Origin: DATDAH01 sp963792205
GTDB taxonomy: Bacteria > Actinomycetota > Acidimicrobiia > Acidimicrobiales > DATDAH01
DNA length: 64,000 nucleotides
Assembly (NCBI GenBank): GCA_963792205.1
Contig: CAWBVI010000004.1
Span: 186,001 to 250,000, forward strand
Reading direction: 5' to 3'
Every line of letters begins with the position of its first letter. Positions within the stretch are counted from its first letter, which is position 1. Below the pieces are notes generated by a model, which was not told the DNA's origin, searched no databases, and saw only the letters and a list, made by a program, of their open reading frames with translations. The position numbers and the translations under genes are program-made. Shown piece by piece: positions 26,519 through 35,544 of the stretch.

Positions 26519-27334
26519 GTGGAGCTCAAGGTCGTGCGCTACGAGGTGACCGACCGGGTCGCCACGATCACGCTGAACCGGCCTGACCGGCTCAACGCCT
26601 GGACCGGGCGCATGCACCACGAGTACCGCTGGGCGTTGGCCCAGGCCGACGCCGACCCCGAGGTCCGGGCCGTGGTGGTCACCGGGGCCGGACGGGGCTT
26701 CTGCGCCGGCGCCGACAGCCGGGCCCTCGACGGGCACGTCGAGAAGGGTGCGTACGACAGCGGGGTGATCGAGGACGAGCTGCCCCGACCCGGCTACGGC
26801 GTGCGGCCCGAGTTCGACCACGCCTTCGCCTACCACTTCGGCCTCACGGTGCCGGTCATCGCCGCGGTCAACGGGCCGGCGGCGGGGGTCGGGCTCGTGC
26901 TGGCCTGCTTCTGCGACCTCCGCTTCGCCGCCGCGGGCGCCAGGCTCACCACCGCCGCGCCCCGCCTCGGCCTCCCCGCCGAGTACGGGCTGTCGTGGAT
27001 CCTCCCCCGCCTCGTCGGCGCCGGCCACGCGGCCGACCTGCTGCTGTCCAGTCGGGTCGTGCTGGCCGAGGAGGCCGAACGCATCGGCCTGGTCAACCGG
27101 GTGCTGCCGCCGGACGAACTGCTCCCCGCCACCTACGAGTACGCCCGGATCTTCGCCGAAGAGGTCTCCCCCGCCGCCGTGCGCGAGGCCAAGCGCCAGC
27201 TCTACGCCGATCTCCACGGCGACGTCGGCACCGCCGTCGCCGAGTCCGAACGTCTCCTCGACGAGCTGGTCAAAGGGCCCGACTTCGCCGAAGGCGTCGC
27301 CGCCCTCCAGGAGAAGCGCCCACCCCGCTTCTGA
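26519..27334 (+). CDS. Enoyl-CoA hydratase/isomerase family protein
   Basis: 271 residues, crotonase fold. Seen: ATITLNRPDRLNAWTGRM, VVVTGAGRGFCAGADSRAL with the first oxyanion-hole segment, VIAAVNGPAAGVGLVLACFCDLRFAA with the second, then LGLPAEYGLSWILPRLVGAGHA, where Glu at the second catalytic position is expected, and LAEEAERIGLVNRVL. Only four bases separate it from the cysQ stop (GTG start). Hydratase is the likely activity but crotonase substrates vary widely. Confidence 0.88.
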   Translation: MELKVVRYEVTDRVATITLNRPDRLNAWTGRMHHEYRWALAQADADPEVRAVVVTGAGRGFCAGADSRALDGHVEKGAYDSGVIEDELPRPGYGVRPEFDHAFAYHFGLTVPVIAAVNGPAAGVGLVLACFCDLRFAAAGARLTTAAPRLGLPAEYGLSWILPRLVGAGHAADLLLSSRVVLAEEAERIGLVNRVLPPDELLPATYEYARIFAEEVSPAAVREAKRQLYADLHGDVGTAVAESERLLDELVKGPDFAEGVAALQEKRPPRF

Positions 27335-27338
27335 CGGG

Positions 27339-28253
27339 TCAGCGTTCGGCGGGGCGGCCGTCGATGGTGGCGACGACGTAGTCGCTGCCGTTGGGAGCGG
27401 TGACGTAGATGCGGAAGATGCGGCGCGGGCTGAACGGCAGGTCACTGGTCACGATCACGTGGGTGACCTCACCCTGCGGGAGGTGGGCGCGTTCGGGGGC
27501 GTTGGCCACCAACCCGGGCAGGGCGTCCCAGTTGACGGCGTTCATCCGGAACGACTCGGCGTCGAGGTCGGTCCCGGGGAAGACGTCGGCCGGCTCGGGC
27601 CCCTCCATCACGCCGTCCCGCCAGCCGTAGTCCAACACCTCTTGGGGCTTGGCCGGGTCCCGGACCTGCAGGAACCCGTAGGTCGGGTAGAGCAGGACCT
27701 CGATGGCCTTGGCGTTGCCGCCCACCTCGTCGATCCAGGCGTCGACGGCCGGACGGGGCGACTCGGTCAGCAGGTTCAGCTCGAGGTCCGGTTCCTCACT
27801 CCCGTCACCGTCACCCGGCTCCTCACCACCGTCACCAGGCTCCTCACCGCCGTCGCCCGGCTCCTCCTCGTCGGGCACCCCGTCGCCGTCGTCGTCGGTG
27901 TCCTCGGTGTCGGGCTGGCCGTCGCCGTCGTCGTCGGTGTCCTCGGCGTCGGGCAGGCCGTCCTCGTCGGCGTCCGGCTCGTCCTCCGCGGGTTCTTCGG
28001 CCTCTTCCTCCTCCGGCTCGTCGTCGGCTTCCTCTTCCTCGGCCGGCTCCGACGAGGAGGCTTCGACCGAGCCCTCTTCGTCGCCGCCACCGTCGTCCCC
28101 GCTGAGGCTGAAGACGAGTATCCCGAGCCCGACGAAGAGGGCGAGCACGAGCACCGCGAGCAGGATCACGAAGACCTTCGGTGCCCCGGACCGTGGCGCG
28201 GGCGCCATGGACCCCATGGGGCCGGACGGGGGGCCGGGATTCATGGGATCCAT
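27339..28253 (-). CDS. Membrane-anchored protein with acidic, calcium-binding-type (TSP3-like) repeats
   Basis: 304 residues. A proline/glycine-rich N-terminal cytosolic part (1-25), one membrane segment (VFVILLAVLVLALFVGLGILVFSL), then an extremely acidic Asp/Glu stretch. Within it, DADEDGLPDAEDTDDDGDG and the following DDDGDGVPDEEEPGDG are thrombospondin type-3-like DxDxDGxxD motifs known to bind calcium, followed by three GDGGEEPGDG repeats. The last ~130 residues (VDAWIDEVGGNAKAIEVLLYPTY to the C-terminus) are a folded outer domain of unknown type. Function unknown. Confidence 0.82.
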   Translation of the reverse strand: MDPMNPGPPSGPMGSMAPAPRSGAPKVFVILLAVLVLALFVGLGILVFSLSGDDGGGDEEGSVEASSSEPAEEEEADDEPEEEEAEEPAEDEPDADEDGLPDAEDTDDDGDGQPDTEDTDDDGDGVPDEEEPGDGGEEPGDGGEEPGDGDGSEEPDLELNLLTESPRPAVDAWIDEVGGNAKAIEVLLYPTYGFLQVRDPAKPQEVLDYGWRDGVMEGPEPADVFPGTDLDAESFRMNAVNWDALPGLVANAPERAHLPQGEVTHVIVTSDLPFSPRRIFRIYVTAPNGSDYVVATIDGRPAER

Positions 28254-28315
28254 CCGCTCATCTCAGCACAGGAACGGGGTGGGAACCGACGTCCCGTCCG
28301 CCACGCTTGTGGCCC

Positions 28316-29914
28316 ATGACTGTGCCGGCCGACCTCGACTGGGGGGTCTTCAGCGACGACGCGCCCTGGGTGTTGGACGACCGTCCGCAGGCGTGGCAGG
28401 CGCACCTGCACCTGGTCCGGGAGGCCACTCGACGCTCGGCCCCCGAGCTGGCCCGGCCCCGCAAGGTCCCGCCACTCGGCCGGTTGGCCACCGTCACCCG
28501 GCACCTCGGCGTCGCCTTGGCCGGCTGGGCGGCCACCGACCGGCGTGACGCCGAGCGCAGCCGGGCGGGTCTCTCGCGGCGCCTGCGCATCGCGGCCGAG
28601 GCCCTCGGACCGACCTACATCAAGCTCGGCCAGATCATCTCGTCGGGCGAGGGCATCTTCCCCGACGAGCTGGTGGACGAGTTCAAGCGCTGCCGGGACC
28701 GGGTCCGGGCCGAGGCGTTCGCCGACGTGCGCCAGGTCGTCGAGGAGGATCTCGACGCCCCCCTGGAGGCCGTCTTCGCCTCCTTCGACCGCACGCCGCT
28801 CGCCGCCGCGTCGATCGCCCAGGTGCACGCGGCCACCCTGCTCACGGGCGAGGAGGTGGTGGTCAAGGTCCAGCGCCCCCAGGTGGCGGCGCTCGTGCAG
28901 GAGGACCTCCGGGTCATGGCGTGGCTGGCCCCACTCTTCGTCGGGCGCATCCCCGTGGCCGCGCTGGCCAACCCGCCGGCGCTGGTCGAGCTCTTCGCCG
29001 AGACCATCGTCGAGGAGCTCGACTTCCGGCTCGAGGCCGAGAACATGCTCGACGTCTCGCGGTCCATGCGCTCCCTGGGCCAGACCGCCTACGTGATCCC
29101 CCGCCCCCATCCCGAGCTCGTCACCCGCCGGGTGCTGGTCATGGAGCGGCTGTCGGGCTTCGTCCTCGACGAGGTCGACGCCATGAAGGCCGCCGGGGTC
29201 GACCTCGTCGCCCTTATCCGCACCGGGATCATCGGCTTCCTCGAGGGGGCCATGTTCCACGGGGTCTTCCACGGCGACCTGCACGGCGGCAACCTCTTCA
29301 TCCAGCCCGACGGCCGCACCGCGCTGCTCGACTTCGGCATCGTCGGCCGCCTCGACGAGCCCAAGCGGCTGGCGTTCCTCAAGCTCCTCGCCGGCGGGAG
29401 CACCAACGACGTCCGGGTCCAGCTCCCGGCCCTGGCCGAGCTGGGAGCGCTGCCGCTCGACACCGACTTCGAAGCCCTCATCGCCGAGCTGGGGCTCGAC
29501 CAGCCCGCCGTCGACCCCACGAAGATGGAGCCCGACGAGATGGTCAACGAGCTGCAGCGGGTGCTCAAGGCCCTGCTCGGCTACGGCGCCCGCATGCCCA
29601 AGGAGCTCATGCTCTTCGTGAAGAACATGGCGTTCAGCACCTCGATGGGCCAGACCCTGGCGCCCGACCTCGACATCCTCGACCTGATCCAGCAGGTGAT
29701 CGTGCACTTCGCGACCACCCATGGCCAGCGCATCGCCGAGGACCTCCAGCAGGAGTACGACCCCGACGGCTACCTCGAGGTCGTCTCCCTGGACGGCTAC
29801 CGGGCCGCCCTCGGCATGCCCGACGCCGACGCCATCACCCTCGCCGAGCTCCGGGCTCGGCGCCGCATCATCCGCGAGCGGCTTTCTCGCCGCGGGACCC
29901 GAGTGGGAGACTGA
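28316..29914 (+). CDS. ABC1/UbiB (AarF) family protein kinase-like protein
   Basis: 532 residues, cytosolic to membrane-associated. ABC1 motifs: LGPTYIKLGQIISSGEGIFP (the KxGQ motif), FDRTPLAAASIAQVHAA, VVVKVQRPQV (Lys), FHGDLHGGNLFIQPDGR (catalytic loop) and LLDFGIVGRL (metal-binding DFG). No C-terminal membrane pair typical of E. coli UbiB is obvious. Actinobacterial members are thought to act in quinone or lipid metabolism, but no substrate is established. It is followed eight bases later by cysD and may share its transcript. Confidence 0.88.
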   Translation: MTVPADLDWGVFSDDAPWVLDDRPQAWQAHLHLVREATRRSAPELARPRKVPPLGRLATVTRHLGVALAGWAATDRRDAERSRAGLSRRLRIAAEALGPTYIKLGQIISSGEGIFPDELVDEFKRCRDRVRAEAFADVRQVVEEDLDAPLEAVFASFDRTPLAAASIAQVHAATLLTGEEVVVKVQRPQVAALVQEDLRVMAWLAPLFVGRIPVAALANPPALVELFAETIVEELDFRLEAENMLDVSRSMRSLGQTAYVIPRPHPELVTRRVLVMERLSGFVLDEVDAMKAAGVDLVALIRTGIIGFLEGAMFHGVFHGDLHGGNLFIQPDGRTALLDFGIVGRLDEPKRLAFLKLLAGGSTNDVRVQLPALAELGALPLDTDFEALIAELGLDQPAVDPTKMEPDEMVNELQRVLKALLGYGARMPKELMLFVKNMAFSTSMGQTLAPDLDILDLIQQVIVHFATTHGQRIAEDLQQEYDPDGYLEVVSLDGYRAALGMPDADAITLAELRARRRIIRERLSRRGTRVGD

Positions 29915-29922
29915 ACCGCCCC

Positions 29923-30849
29923 ATGACCGTGACCGACCTCCTCGACGCGCCCCGCCGCACCCACCTGAAGCAGCTCGAGGACGAGAGCATCCACATCATC
30001 CGCGAGGTCGTCGCCCAGTTCGAGCGGCCGGTGATGCTGTACAGCATCGGCAAGGACTCGGGCGTCATGCTCCGCCTGGCCGAGAAGGCGTTCCACCCCG
30101 GGAAGCTGCCCTTCCCGCTCCTGCACGTGGACACGACGTGGAAGTTCAAGGACATGATCGCCCACCGCGAGCGGATGCGGCAGGAGCTGGGCGTGGAGAT
30201 CGTCGTCCACACCAACCAGGACGGCGTGGCCGCCGGCATCAACCCCTTCGACCACGGGTCCAAGAACTACACGGACATCATGAAGACCCAGGCGCTCAAG
30301 CAGGCCCTGGACGCCGGCGGCTACGACGCCGCCTTCGGCGGGGCCCGGCGGGACGAGGAGAAGTCCCGGGCCAAGGAGCGGGTGTTCTCCTTCCGCGACA
30401 AGCACCACCGCTGGGACCCCAAGAACCAGCGGCCGGAGCTCTGGAACATCTACAACGGCCGGGTCCACCCCGGCGAGAGCATCCGGGTCTTCCCGCTCTC
30501 GAACTGGACCGAGCTCGACATCTGGCAGTACATCTGGCTCGAGGACGTCCCGCTGGTGCCGCTGTACTTCGCGGCCCTGCGCCCCACGGTCGAGCGGGAC
30601 GGCACCCTGATCATGGTCGACGACGATCGCTTCCGGTTCGAGCCCGGCGAGGAGCCCGTCGACCGCATGATCCGCTTCCGGACCCTCGGCTGCTACCCGC
30701 TGTCGGGCGCCGTGGAGTCGACGGCCACCACCCTCCCCCAGATCATCCAGGAGATGCTGCTGGCCACCCGTTCCGAGCGCGAGGGCCGGGTCATCGACCA
30801 CGACCAGGCCGGCTCGATGGAGGAGAAGAAGAAGGAGGGCTACTTCTGA
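29923..30849 (+). CDS. cysD: Sulfate adenylyltransferase subunit 2
   Basis: 308 residues, ATP-sulfurylase small subunit forming APS with CysN. The PP-loop motif is VMLYSIGKDSGVMLRLAEKA (family SGGKDS variant), with THLKQLEDESIHIIREV upstream and AFGGARRDEEKSRAKERVFSFR as the conserved catalytic loop; LGCYPLSGAVESTATTLP is near the C-terminus. The ending SMEEKKKEGYF is typical. The ATG at 29923 has a GGGAGACTGAAC leader; the stop overlaps the cysNC ATG by one base. Confidence 0.96.
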   Translation: MTVTDLLDAPRRTHLKQLEDESIHIIREVVAQFERPVMLYSIGKDSGVMLRLAEKAFHPGKLPFPLLHVDTTWKFKDMIAHRERMRQELGVEIVVHTNQDGVAAGINPFDHGSKNYTDIMKTQALKQALDAGGYDAAFGGARRDEEKSRAKERVFSFRDKHHRWDPKNQRPELWNIYNGRVHPGESIRVFPLSNWTELDIWQYIWLEDVPLVPLYFAALRPTVERDGTLIMVDDDRFRFEPGEEPVDRMIRFRTLGCYPLSGAVESTATTLPQIIQEMLLATRSEREGRVIDHDQAGSMEEKKKEGYF

Positions 30850-32765
30850 TGGCCCACCAGAGCGACCTCATCGCCTCCGACATCGAGGCCTACCTGGCCG
30901 AGCACGAGCAGAAGGACCTGCTCCGCTTCCTCACCTGCGGCTCGGTGGACGACGGCAAGTCGACCCTCATCGGCCGCCTCCTCCACGACTCCCACCTGCT
31001 CTACGAGGACCAGCTCGCCGCGGTCGAGGCCGAGAGCACGACCATCGGCTCCGCCGGCGGCGAGCTCGACCTCGCCCTGCTCATGGACGGCCTGAAGGCC
31101 GAGCGGGAGCAGGGCATCACGATCGACGTCGCCTACCGCTACTTCTCGACGTCCCGGCGCAAGTTCATCATCGCCGACACCCCGGGCCACGAGCAGTACA
31201 CGCGCAACATGGTCACCGGCGCGTCCACCTGCGACCTGGCGGTCATCCTCGTGGACGCCCGCTACGGGGTGCAGGCCCAGACCAAGCGTCACAGCTACCT
31301 GACCTCGCTGCTCGGCATCGAGCACACCGTGGTGGCGGTCAACAAGATGGACCTCGTCGACCACTCCAAGGAGCGGTTCGAGGAGATCCGGGACCACTAC
31401 CTCGACTTCGCCGAGCGGCTCGATCTCGGGCACGAGCCGTGGTTCATCCCCATCTCGGCCCTGAAGGGCGACTGGGTCGTCGAGCCGGGCACGAACATGA
31501 CCTGGTTCGAGGGCCCGACCCTGATGGAGCACCTCGAGACGGTGCCGGTGGCGGAATCCGAGCCGGGCGACCTCCGCTTCCCGGTCCAGCTCGTGCGCCG
31601 GCCCGACCTGGACTTCCGCGGCTTCGCCGGCACCGTCGCCTCGGGGATCATCCAGCCCGGCGACGAGGTCGTCGTCCTGCCCTCGGGCACGGTGTCGACC
31701 GTCGAGCGCCTCGTGGCCTTCGACGGCGACCTCGAGCGGGCCGGACCAGGCACGGCGCTGACCATCACCCTGACCGACGAGGTCGACGTGTCCCGGGGCG
31801 ACGTCCTGGCCCACCCCGACCGGCTGCCCAAGCGCAGCCACGAGATCGAGGCGATGGTGGTCTGGATGTCGGAGACGGCCATGGAGCCGGGCAAGCACTA
31901 CTTCGTCCAGCAGCCGAACCGGCGGGTGCCCGGCCGGATCACCGAGATCGCTCACCGGATCGACATCAACACCCTCGAGCCGGAGGCGGCCGACGGCCTC
32001 GCCGTGAACGAGATCGGGCGCTGCACGATCACCTGCGACCAGCAGCTGCTGTTCGACGCCTACGAGCGCAACCGCACGACCGGGGCCTTCATCCTGGTCG
32101 ACCGCCTGACCAACGCGACCGTGGCCGCGGGGATGATCCTCCCGCAGGACTCGGCCTGGGACGTCCAGCCCGACGAGCATCTCCAACGCCACCTCAGCCA
32201 GATCAGCGTCGACGAGCGGGTCGGGCGCTACGGCCAACGGCCCTGCACCATCCTGCTCACCGGCCTCACGGGGGCCGGGAAGTCGACCACGGCGGTGGCC
32301 CTGGAGCGGCGCCTCTTCGACACGGGGCGGGCCACCCTGCGCCTCGACGGCGAGGACCTCCGGCTGGGCATGAGCCGCGACCTCGGCTTCAGCGCCCAGG
32401 AGCGGTCCGAGAACCTGCGCCGCATGGCCGAGGTCGCCCGGCTGGCCAACGAGGCCGGGCTGATCGTCATCGCCGCGTTCTCCGCCCCGAAGGCCGACGT
32501 GCGGGAGCGGGCCCGCGAGCTGGTGGGCACCGAGCGCTTCCTCGAGATCCACCTGGACGCCCCGGTCGAGGTGGCCCGTCTGCGCGACGCCGAAGGCCTC
32601 TACGACGCCGCCGAGCGGGGCGAGATCCCCCAGTTCCCCGGCGTGTCGGCCACCTACGACGTCCCCGCCAACCCCGACCTCACCCTCGACACCGCCACCG
32701 TCGACCTCGCGGACAACGTCGAGAAGATCATCGACCTTCTCACCGAGAGAGGTTTCCTGGGTTAG
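30849..32765 (+). CDS. cysNC: Bifunctional sulfate adenylyltransferase subunit 1 / adenylyl-sulfate kinase
   Basis: 638 residues. Residues 1 to about 430 are the CysN GTPase: CGSVDDGKSTLIGRLLHDS (P-loop), REQGITIDVAYRYF (switch I), DTPGHEQYTRNMVTGAS (G3) and NKMDLVDHSKERF (G4), then two EF-Tu-like barrels. Residues about 460-638 are CysC: ILLTGLTGAGKSTTAVALE, LDGEDLRLGMSRDLGFSAQ, ENLRRMAEVARLANEAG and FSAPKADVRERAREL with the phosphate-site Ser. The fusion makes PAPS from APS directly and couples GTP hydrolysis to sulfate activation. It is translated directly after cysD. Confidence 0.95.
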   Translation: MAHQSDLIASDIEAYLAEHEQKDLLRFLTCGSVDDGKSTLIGRLLHDSHLLYEDQLAAVEAESTTIGSAGGELDLALLMDGLKAEREQGITIDVAYRYFSTSRRKFIIADTPGHEQYTRNMVTGASTCDLAVILVDARYGVQAQTKRHSYLTSLLGIEHTVVAVNKMDLVDHSKERFEEIRDHYLDFAERLDLGHEPWFIPISALKGDWVVEPGTNMTWFEGPTLMEHLETVPVAESEPGDLRFPVQLVRRPDLDFRGFAGTVASGIIQPGDEVVVLPSGTVSTVERLVAFDGDLERAGPGTALTITLTDEVDVSRGDVLAHPDRLPKRSHEIEAMVVWMSETAMEPGKHYFVQQPNRRVPGRITEIAHRIDINTLEPEAADGLAVNEIGRCTITCDQQLLFDAYERNRTTGAFILVDRLTNATVAAGMILPQDSAWDVQPDEHLQRHLSQISVDERVGRYGQRPCTILLTGLTGAGKSTTAVALERRLFDTGRATLRLDGEDLRLGMSRDLGFSAQERSENLRRMAEVARLANEAGLIVIAAFSAPKADVRERARELVGTERFLEIHLDAPVEVARLRDAEGLYDAAERGEIPQFPGVSATYDVPANPDLTLDTATVDLADNVEKIIDLLTERGFLG

Positions 32766-32935
32766 TCGATGGTGATCTGGCCGGTGACGGGGAACTCCTT
32801 GCGCACCACCAGGCGGTCGCCGTCCTCGGCCACCGATTCGTAGCCCAGCTCGGCGTAGCTCTCCTTGACCCCGTCGAGCTGGCCGGCGGGGATGTCGACG
32901 ATGGTCAGGTACTCCCACCGTTCCGAGATGTGCAT
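32762..32935 (-). CDS. Small conserved-type protein of unknown function (57 residues)
   Basis: Short minus-strand gene, ATG at 32935, ending TAA at 32762 inside the cysNC stop. The peptide begins MHISERWEYLTIVDIPAGQL, continues LDGVKESYAELGYESV and ends VVRKEFPVTGQITID, a balanced alpha/beta composition with Trp and Tyr, which is typical of a real protein rather than a shadow. No family recognised. It lies divergent to nucS with 22 bases between starts. Confidence 0.65.
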   Translation of the reverse strand: MHISERWEYLTIVDIPAGQLDGVKESYAELGYESVAEDGDRLVVRKEFPVTGQITID

Positions 32936-32957
32936 GGGCTGACCCTACGCTCGCCCC

Positions 32958-33617
32958 GTGCGGCTCGTCATCGCCCGGTGCCAGGTGGACTACGACGGCC
33001 GGCTCACCGCCCACCTCCCCATGGCGGTCCGGCTGATCATGGTGAAGGCCGACGGCTGCGTCGCCATCCACGCCGACGGCGGCGCGTACAAGCCCTTGAA
33101 CTGGATGAACGCCCCCAACATCCTCGTCGAGTCCGAAGGGGCGTGGACCGTCACCAACCCGAAGGGCGAGAAGCTGACCATCACCCTCGAGGAGGTGCTG
33201 TCGGACTCGGCCCACGAGCTGGGGCTGGACCCGGGGCTGAGCAAGGACGGCGTCGAAGCCCACCTGCAGGAGCTGCTGGCCCTCGACTGCACCCGCATCG
33301 GCGCCGGGTTCAAGCTCGTCCGCCGGGAGTGGCCGACCGACATCGGCCCGGTCGACCTGCTCTGTCGTGACGCCGACGGCCAGGCCTGGGCCGTGGAGGT
33401 CAAACGCCGAGGGGAGATCGACGGCGTGGAGCAGCTCAGTCGCTACCTCGAGCGCATGGACCGGGACCCGTCGCTGCGCCCGGTCCGCGGCGTCTTCGTC
33501 GCCCAGGTCATCAAGCCGCAGGCCAAGGTCGTGGCCGAGTCGCGAGGCATAGTCTGCGTCGAGGTCGACTACGACGAGCTCCGGGGGGTCGAGCGGGACC
33601 AGCTCGAGCTCTTCTGA
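32958..33617 (+). CDS. nucS: Mismatch-specific endonuclease NucS/EndoMS
   Basis: 219 residues. Cuts both strands at mismatches and replaces MutS/MutL repair in actinobacteria. N-terminal domain RLVIARCQVDYDGRLTAHLP, VRLIMVKADGCVAIHADGGAYKPLNW, and C-terminal RecB-like nuclease: RREWPTDIGPVDLLCRD (Asp), WAVEVKRRGEIDGVEQLSRY with the Glu-x-Lys and Gln-x3-Tyr motifs, then LERM. Full length and typical. GTG at 32958. This gene supports the actinobacterial assignment. Confidence 0.94.
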   Translation: MRLVIARCQVDYDGRLTAHLPMAVRLIMVKADGCVAIHADGGAYKPLNWMNAPNILVESEGAWTVTNPKGEKLTITLEEVLSDSAHELGLDPGLSKDGVEAHLQELLALDCTRIGAGFKLVRREWPTDIGPVDLLCRDADGQAWAVEVKRRGEIDGVEQLSRYLERMDRDPSLRPVRGVFVAQVIKPQAKVVAESRGIVCVEVDYDELRGVERDQLELF

Positions 33618-33650
33618 GCGAGGGACGAGCCGACCGGAGGGGGGACTGCG

Positions 33651-34553
33651 ATGGCCGATGTTCGGTCCTGGTTACGGGAGGCGACCGAAGCGTTCGGCCG
33701 CCGGTTGGCCGCGGTCGGTGACGACCAGTGGGCCAGTCCCACCCCCAACGCCGAGTGGGACGTCCGCGCCCTGGCGGCACACGTCGTCGACGAGCAGCTC
33801 TGGGCCCCACCGCTGCTCGCCGGGCGCGCCATCGAGGACATCGGCGACGAGATCCCGTCCGACCCACTGGGCAACGATCCGGTGGACGCCCACGCCGCGT
33901 CCTCCGCGGGGATGCTCGAAGCGCTGGACGGCGTCGACCTCGACGCCACCGTGCACCTCTCGTTCGGTGATGTGCCCGCGCAGGAGTACCTCATGCAGCT
34001 CTTCGCCGACCACCTCGTCCACGGGTGGGACCTGGCCCGGGCGACCGGCCAGGACGAGGCCCTCGACCGCGAGCTGCTCAAGGCCTGCGCCACGTGGTTC
34101 GCCGGCCGTGAGGACCTCTACCGGGCGGGTGGGGTCATCGGACCGCCGGTGAGCCCGGCGAGCCACGACGCGCAGAGCGACCTGCTCGGGCGCTTCGGTC
34201 GCAACTCCTCGGCCGGCGACACCCTGGCCGCGCTCGTGCGCTTCAACGAGGCCTTCGGGAGCCAGGACGTCGACGCCATCATGCGGGCGATGACCGACGA
34301 CTGCGTGTTCGAGGACACGTCGCCGACCGACGGGACCCGCCACGAGGGCCAGGACGCCGTGCGCGCGGCCTGGGAGGCGCTCTTCGCCGCCAACCCCGAC
34401 GGCCGGTTCACGACCGAGCACGGGGTCATCAGCGGCGACCGGGCCACCTACTGCTGGCGCTACGACTACGGCAGCGGCCACGTCCGCGGCATCGACCTGT
34501 TCCGGGTTCGGGACGGCAAGGTGGCCGAGAAGCTCTCCTACGTGAAGGGATGA
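33651..34553 (+). CDS. Fusion of TIGR03086/DinB-like (mycothiol-dependent maleylpyruvate isomerase fold) and SnoaL-like domain
   Basis: 300 residues. Residues 1 to about 180 match the TIGR03086 type DinB fold: FGRRLAAVGDDQWASPTPNAEWDVRALAAHVVDEQLW (metal-site His) and YLMQLFADHLVHGWDLARATGQ (His pair), a metal-dependent family linked to mycothiol. Residues about 190-300 are a SnoaL-like NTF2 fold: ALVRFNEAFGSQDVDAIMRAMTDDCVFEDTSPTDG and WRYDYGSGHVRGIDLFRVRDGKV. The fused architecture is less common than either domain alone. A ribosome-binding site GGAGGGGGGAC precedes ATG 33651. Confidence 0.83.
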   Translation: MADVRSWLREATEAFGRRLAAVGDDQWASPTPNAEWDVRALAAHVVDEQLWAPPLLAGRAIEDIGDEIPSDPLGNDPVDAHAASSAGMLEALDGVDLDATVHLSFGDVPAQEYLMQLFADHLVHGWDLARATGQDEALDRELLKACATWFAGREDLYRAGGVIGPPVSPASHDAQSDLLGRFGRNSSAGDTLAALVRFNEAFGSQDVDAIMRAMTDDCVFEDTSPTDGTRHEGQDAVRAAWEALFAANPDGRFTTEHGVISGDRATYCWRYDYGSGHVRGIDLFRVRDGKVAEKLSYVKG

Positions 34554-34560
34554 CCGAACC

Positions 34561-35544
34561 ATGATGCGACTGGCGCTGCAGGTACCGAACTTCACCTATC
34601 CCGACGTCGAGCCGACCGATCTGTTCGAGACGGTCGCCACCGTGGCCACCACCGCCGAGGCGGCGGGCTTCGACACCCTCCTGGTGATGGACCACTTCTA
34701 CCAACTGCCGATGCTGGGCTCACCCGACCAACCCATGTTCGAGGCGTACACGCTCCTGAGCGCCATCGCGGCGCGAACGTCGTCATTGCAGCTCGGGACG
34801 TTGGTGACCGGCGTGACCTACCGGAACCCGGCGTTCCTGGCCAAGGTCGTGACCAACCTCGACGTCATCTCGAAGGGCCGGGCGCTGCTCGGCATCGGCG
34901 CGGCGTGGTTCGACACCGAGCACGACGCGTTCGGCTACGAGTTCCCCCCGGTCGCCACGCGCTTCGAGATGCTGGAGGAGGCCATTCAGATCACGCAGGC
35001 GATGTTCGCCGACGAGCGGCCGATCTTCGAGGGCAAGCACTTCCGGGTCAACGGCGTGATCAACAACCCGGCGCCGGTCCGGGGCCACATCCCGCTGCTG
35101 ATCGGCGGTCAGGGCGAGAAGAAGACGCTGCGCATCGCCGCCCAGTACGCCGACCACGCCAACCTGACGTCTGGGCTCGACGAGGTGCCTCACAAGCTCG
35201 ACGTGCTGGAAGGCCACCTCGATGCCGTCGGCCGGGACCGGTCCGAGATCGGCGTCAGTGCCCTCACGTTCTGCATCCCGGGGGAGACCGACGACGACGC
35301 GGCCGCCAACCGGGACGAGCTGTTCGCCGGCATGGGCCTCGACTGGGACACCCTCGACGACGCCACCCGGACGATGCTCGAGAACCGCACGCTCGTGGGC
35401 GGGCCGGACACCATGGGCGAGCAGGTCCGGGAGAAGGTGCTCGGCCTCGGCCTCGATGCGGTGGTGGTCAACCTGCCCGCCGGCGGTCACCGACCCGAGA
35501 TGGTCGCGCTCGCCGGTGAGGTGCTCTCGAAGGCCGTGGCCTGA
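34561..35544 (+). CDS. LLM-class F420-dependent oxidoreductase
   Basis: 327 residues. Family motifs: LALQVPNFTYPDVEPTDLFE, DTLLVMDHFYQLPMLGSP, LGTLVTGVTYRNPAFLAKV, LDVISKGRALLGIGAAWFDTEH and HIPLLIGGQGEKKTLRIAAQYADHANL. It is closely related in layout to the enzyme at 2700. It starts with ATG 34561, seven bases after the DinB/SnoaL stop, and overlaps the nitroreductase, so these three genes form one transcription unit. Substrate unknown; F420 use is inferred. Confidence 0.9.
   Translation: MMRLALQVPNFTYPDVEPTDLFETVATVATTAEAAGFDTLLVMDHFYQLPMLGSPDQPMFEAYTLLSAIAARTSSLQLGTLVTGVTYRNPAFLAKVVTNLDVISKGRALLGIGAAWFDTEHDAFGYEFPPVATRFEMLEEAIQITQAMFADERPIFEGKHFRVNGVINNPAPVRGHIPLLIGGQGEKKTLRIAAQYADHANLTSGLDEVPHKLDVLEGHLDAVGRDRSEIGVSALTFCIPGETDDDAAANRDELFAGMGLDWDTLDDATRTMLENRTLVGGPDTMGEQVREKVLGLGLDAVVVNLPAGGHRPEMVALAGEVLSKAVA

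Noticed and set aside
27703..28548. Serine/proline-rich frame with PGSSPPSPGSS repeats
   Set aside because: It is the antisense reading of the acidic repeats in the calcium-type protein.
30840..33263. 807-codon frame antisense to cysNC
   Set aside because: Shadow of cysNC and nucS; no motif.
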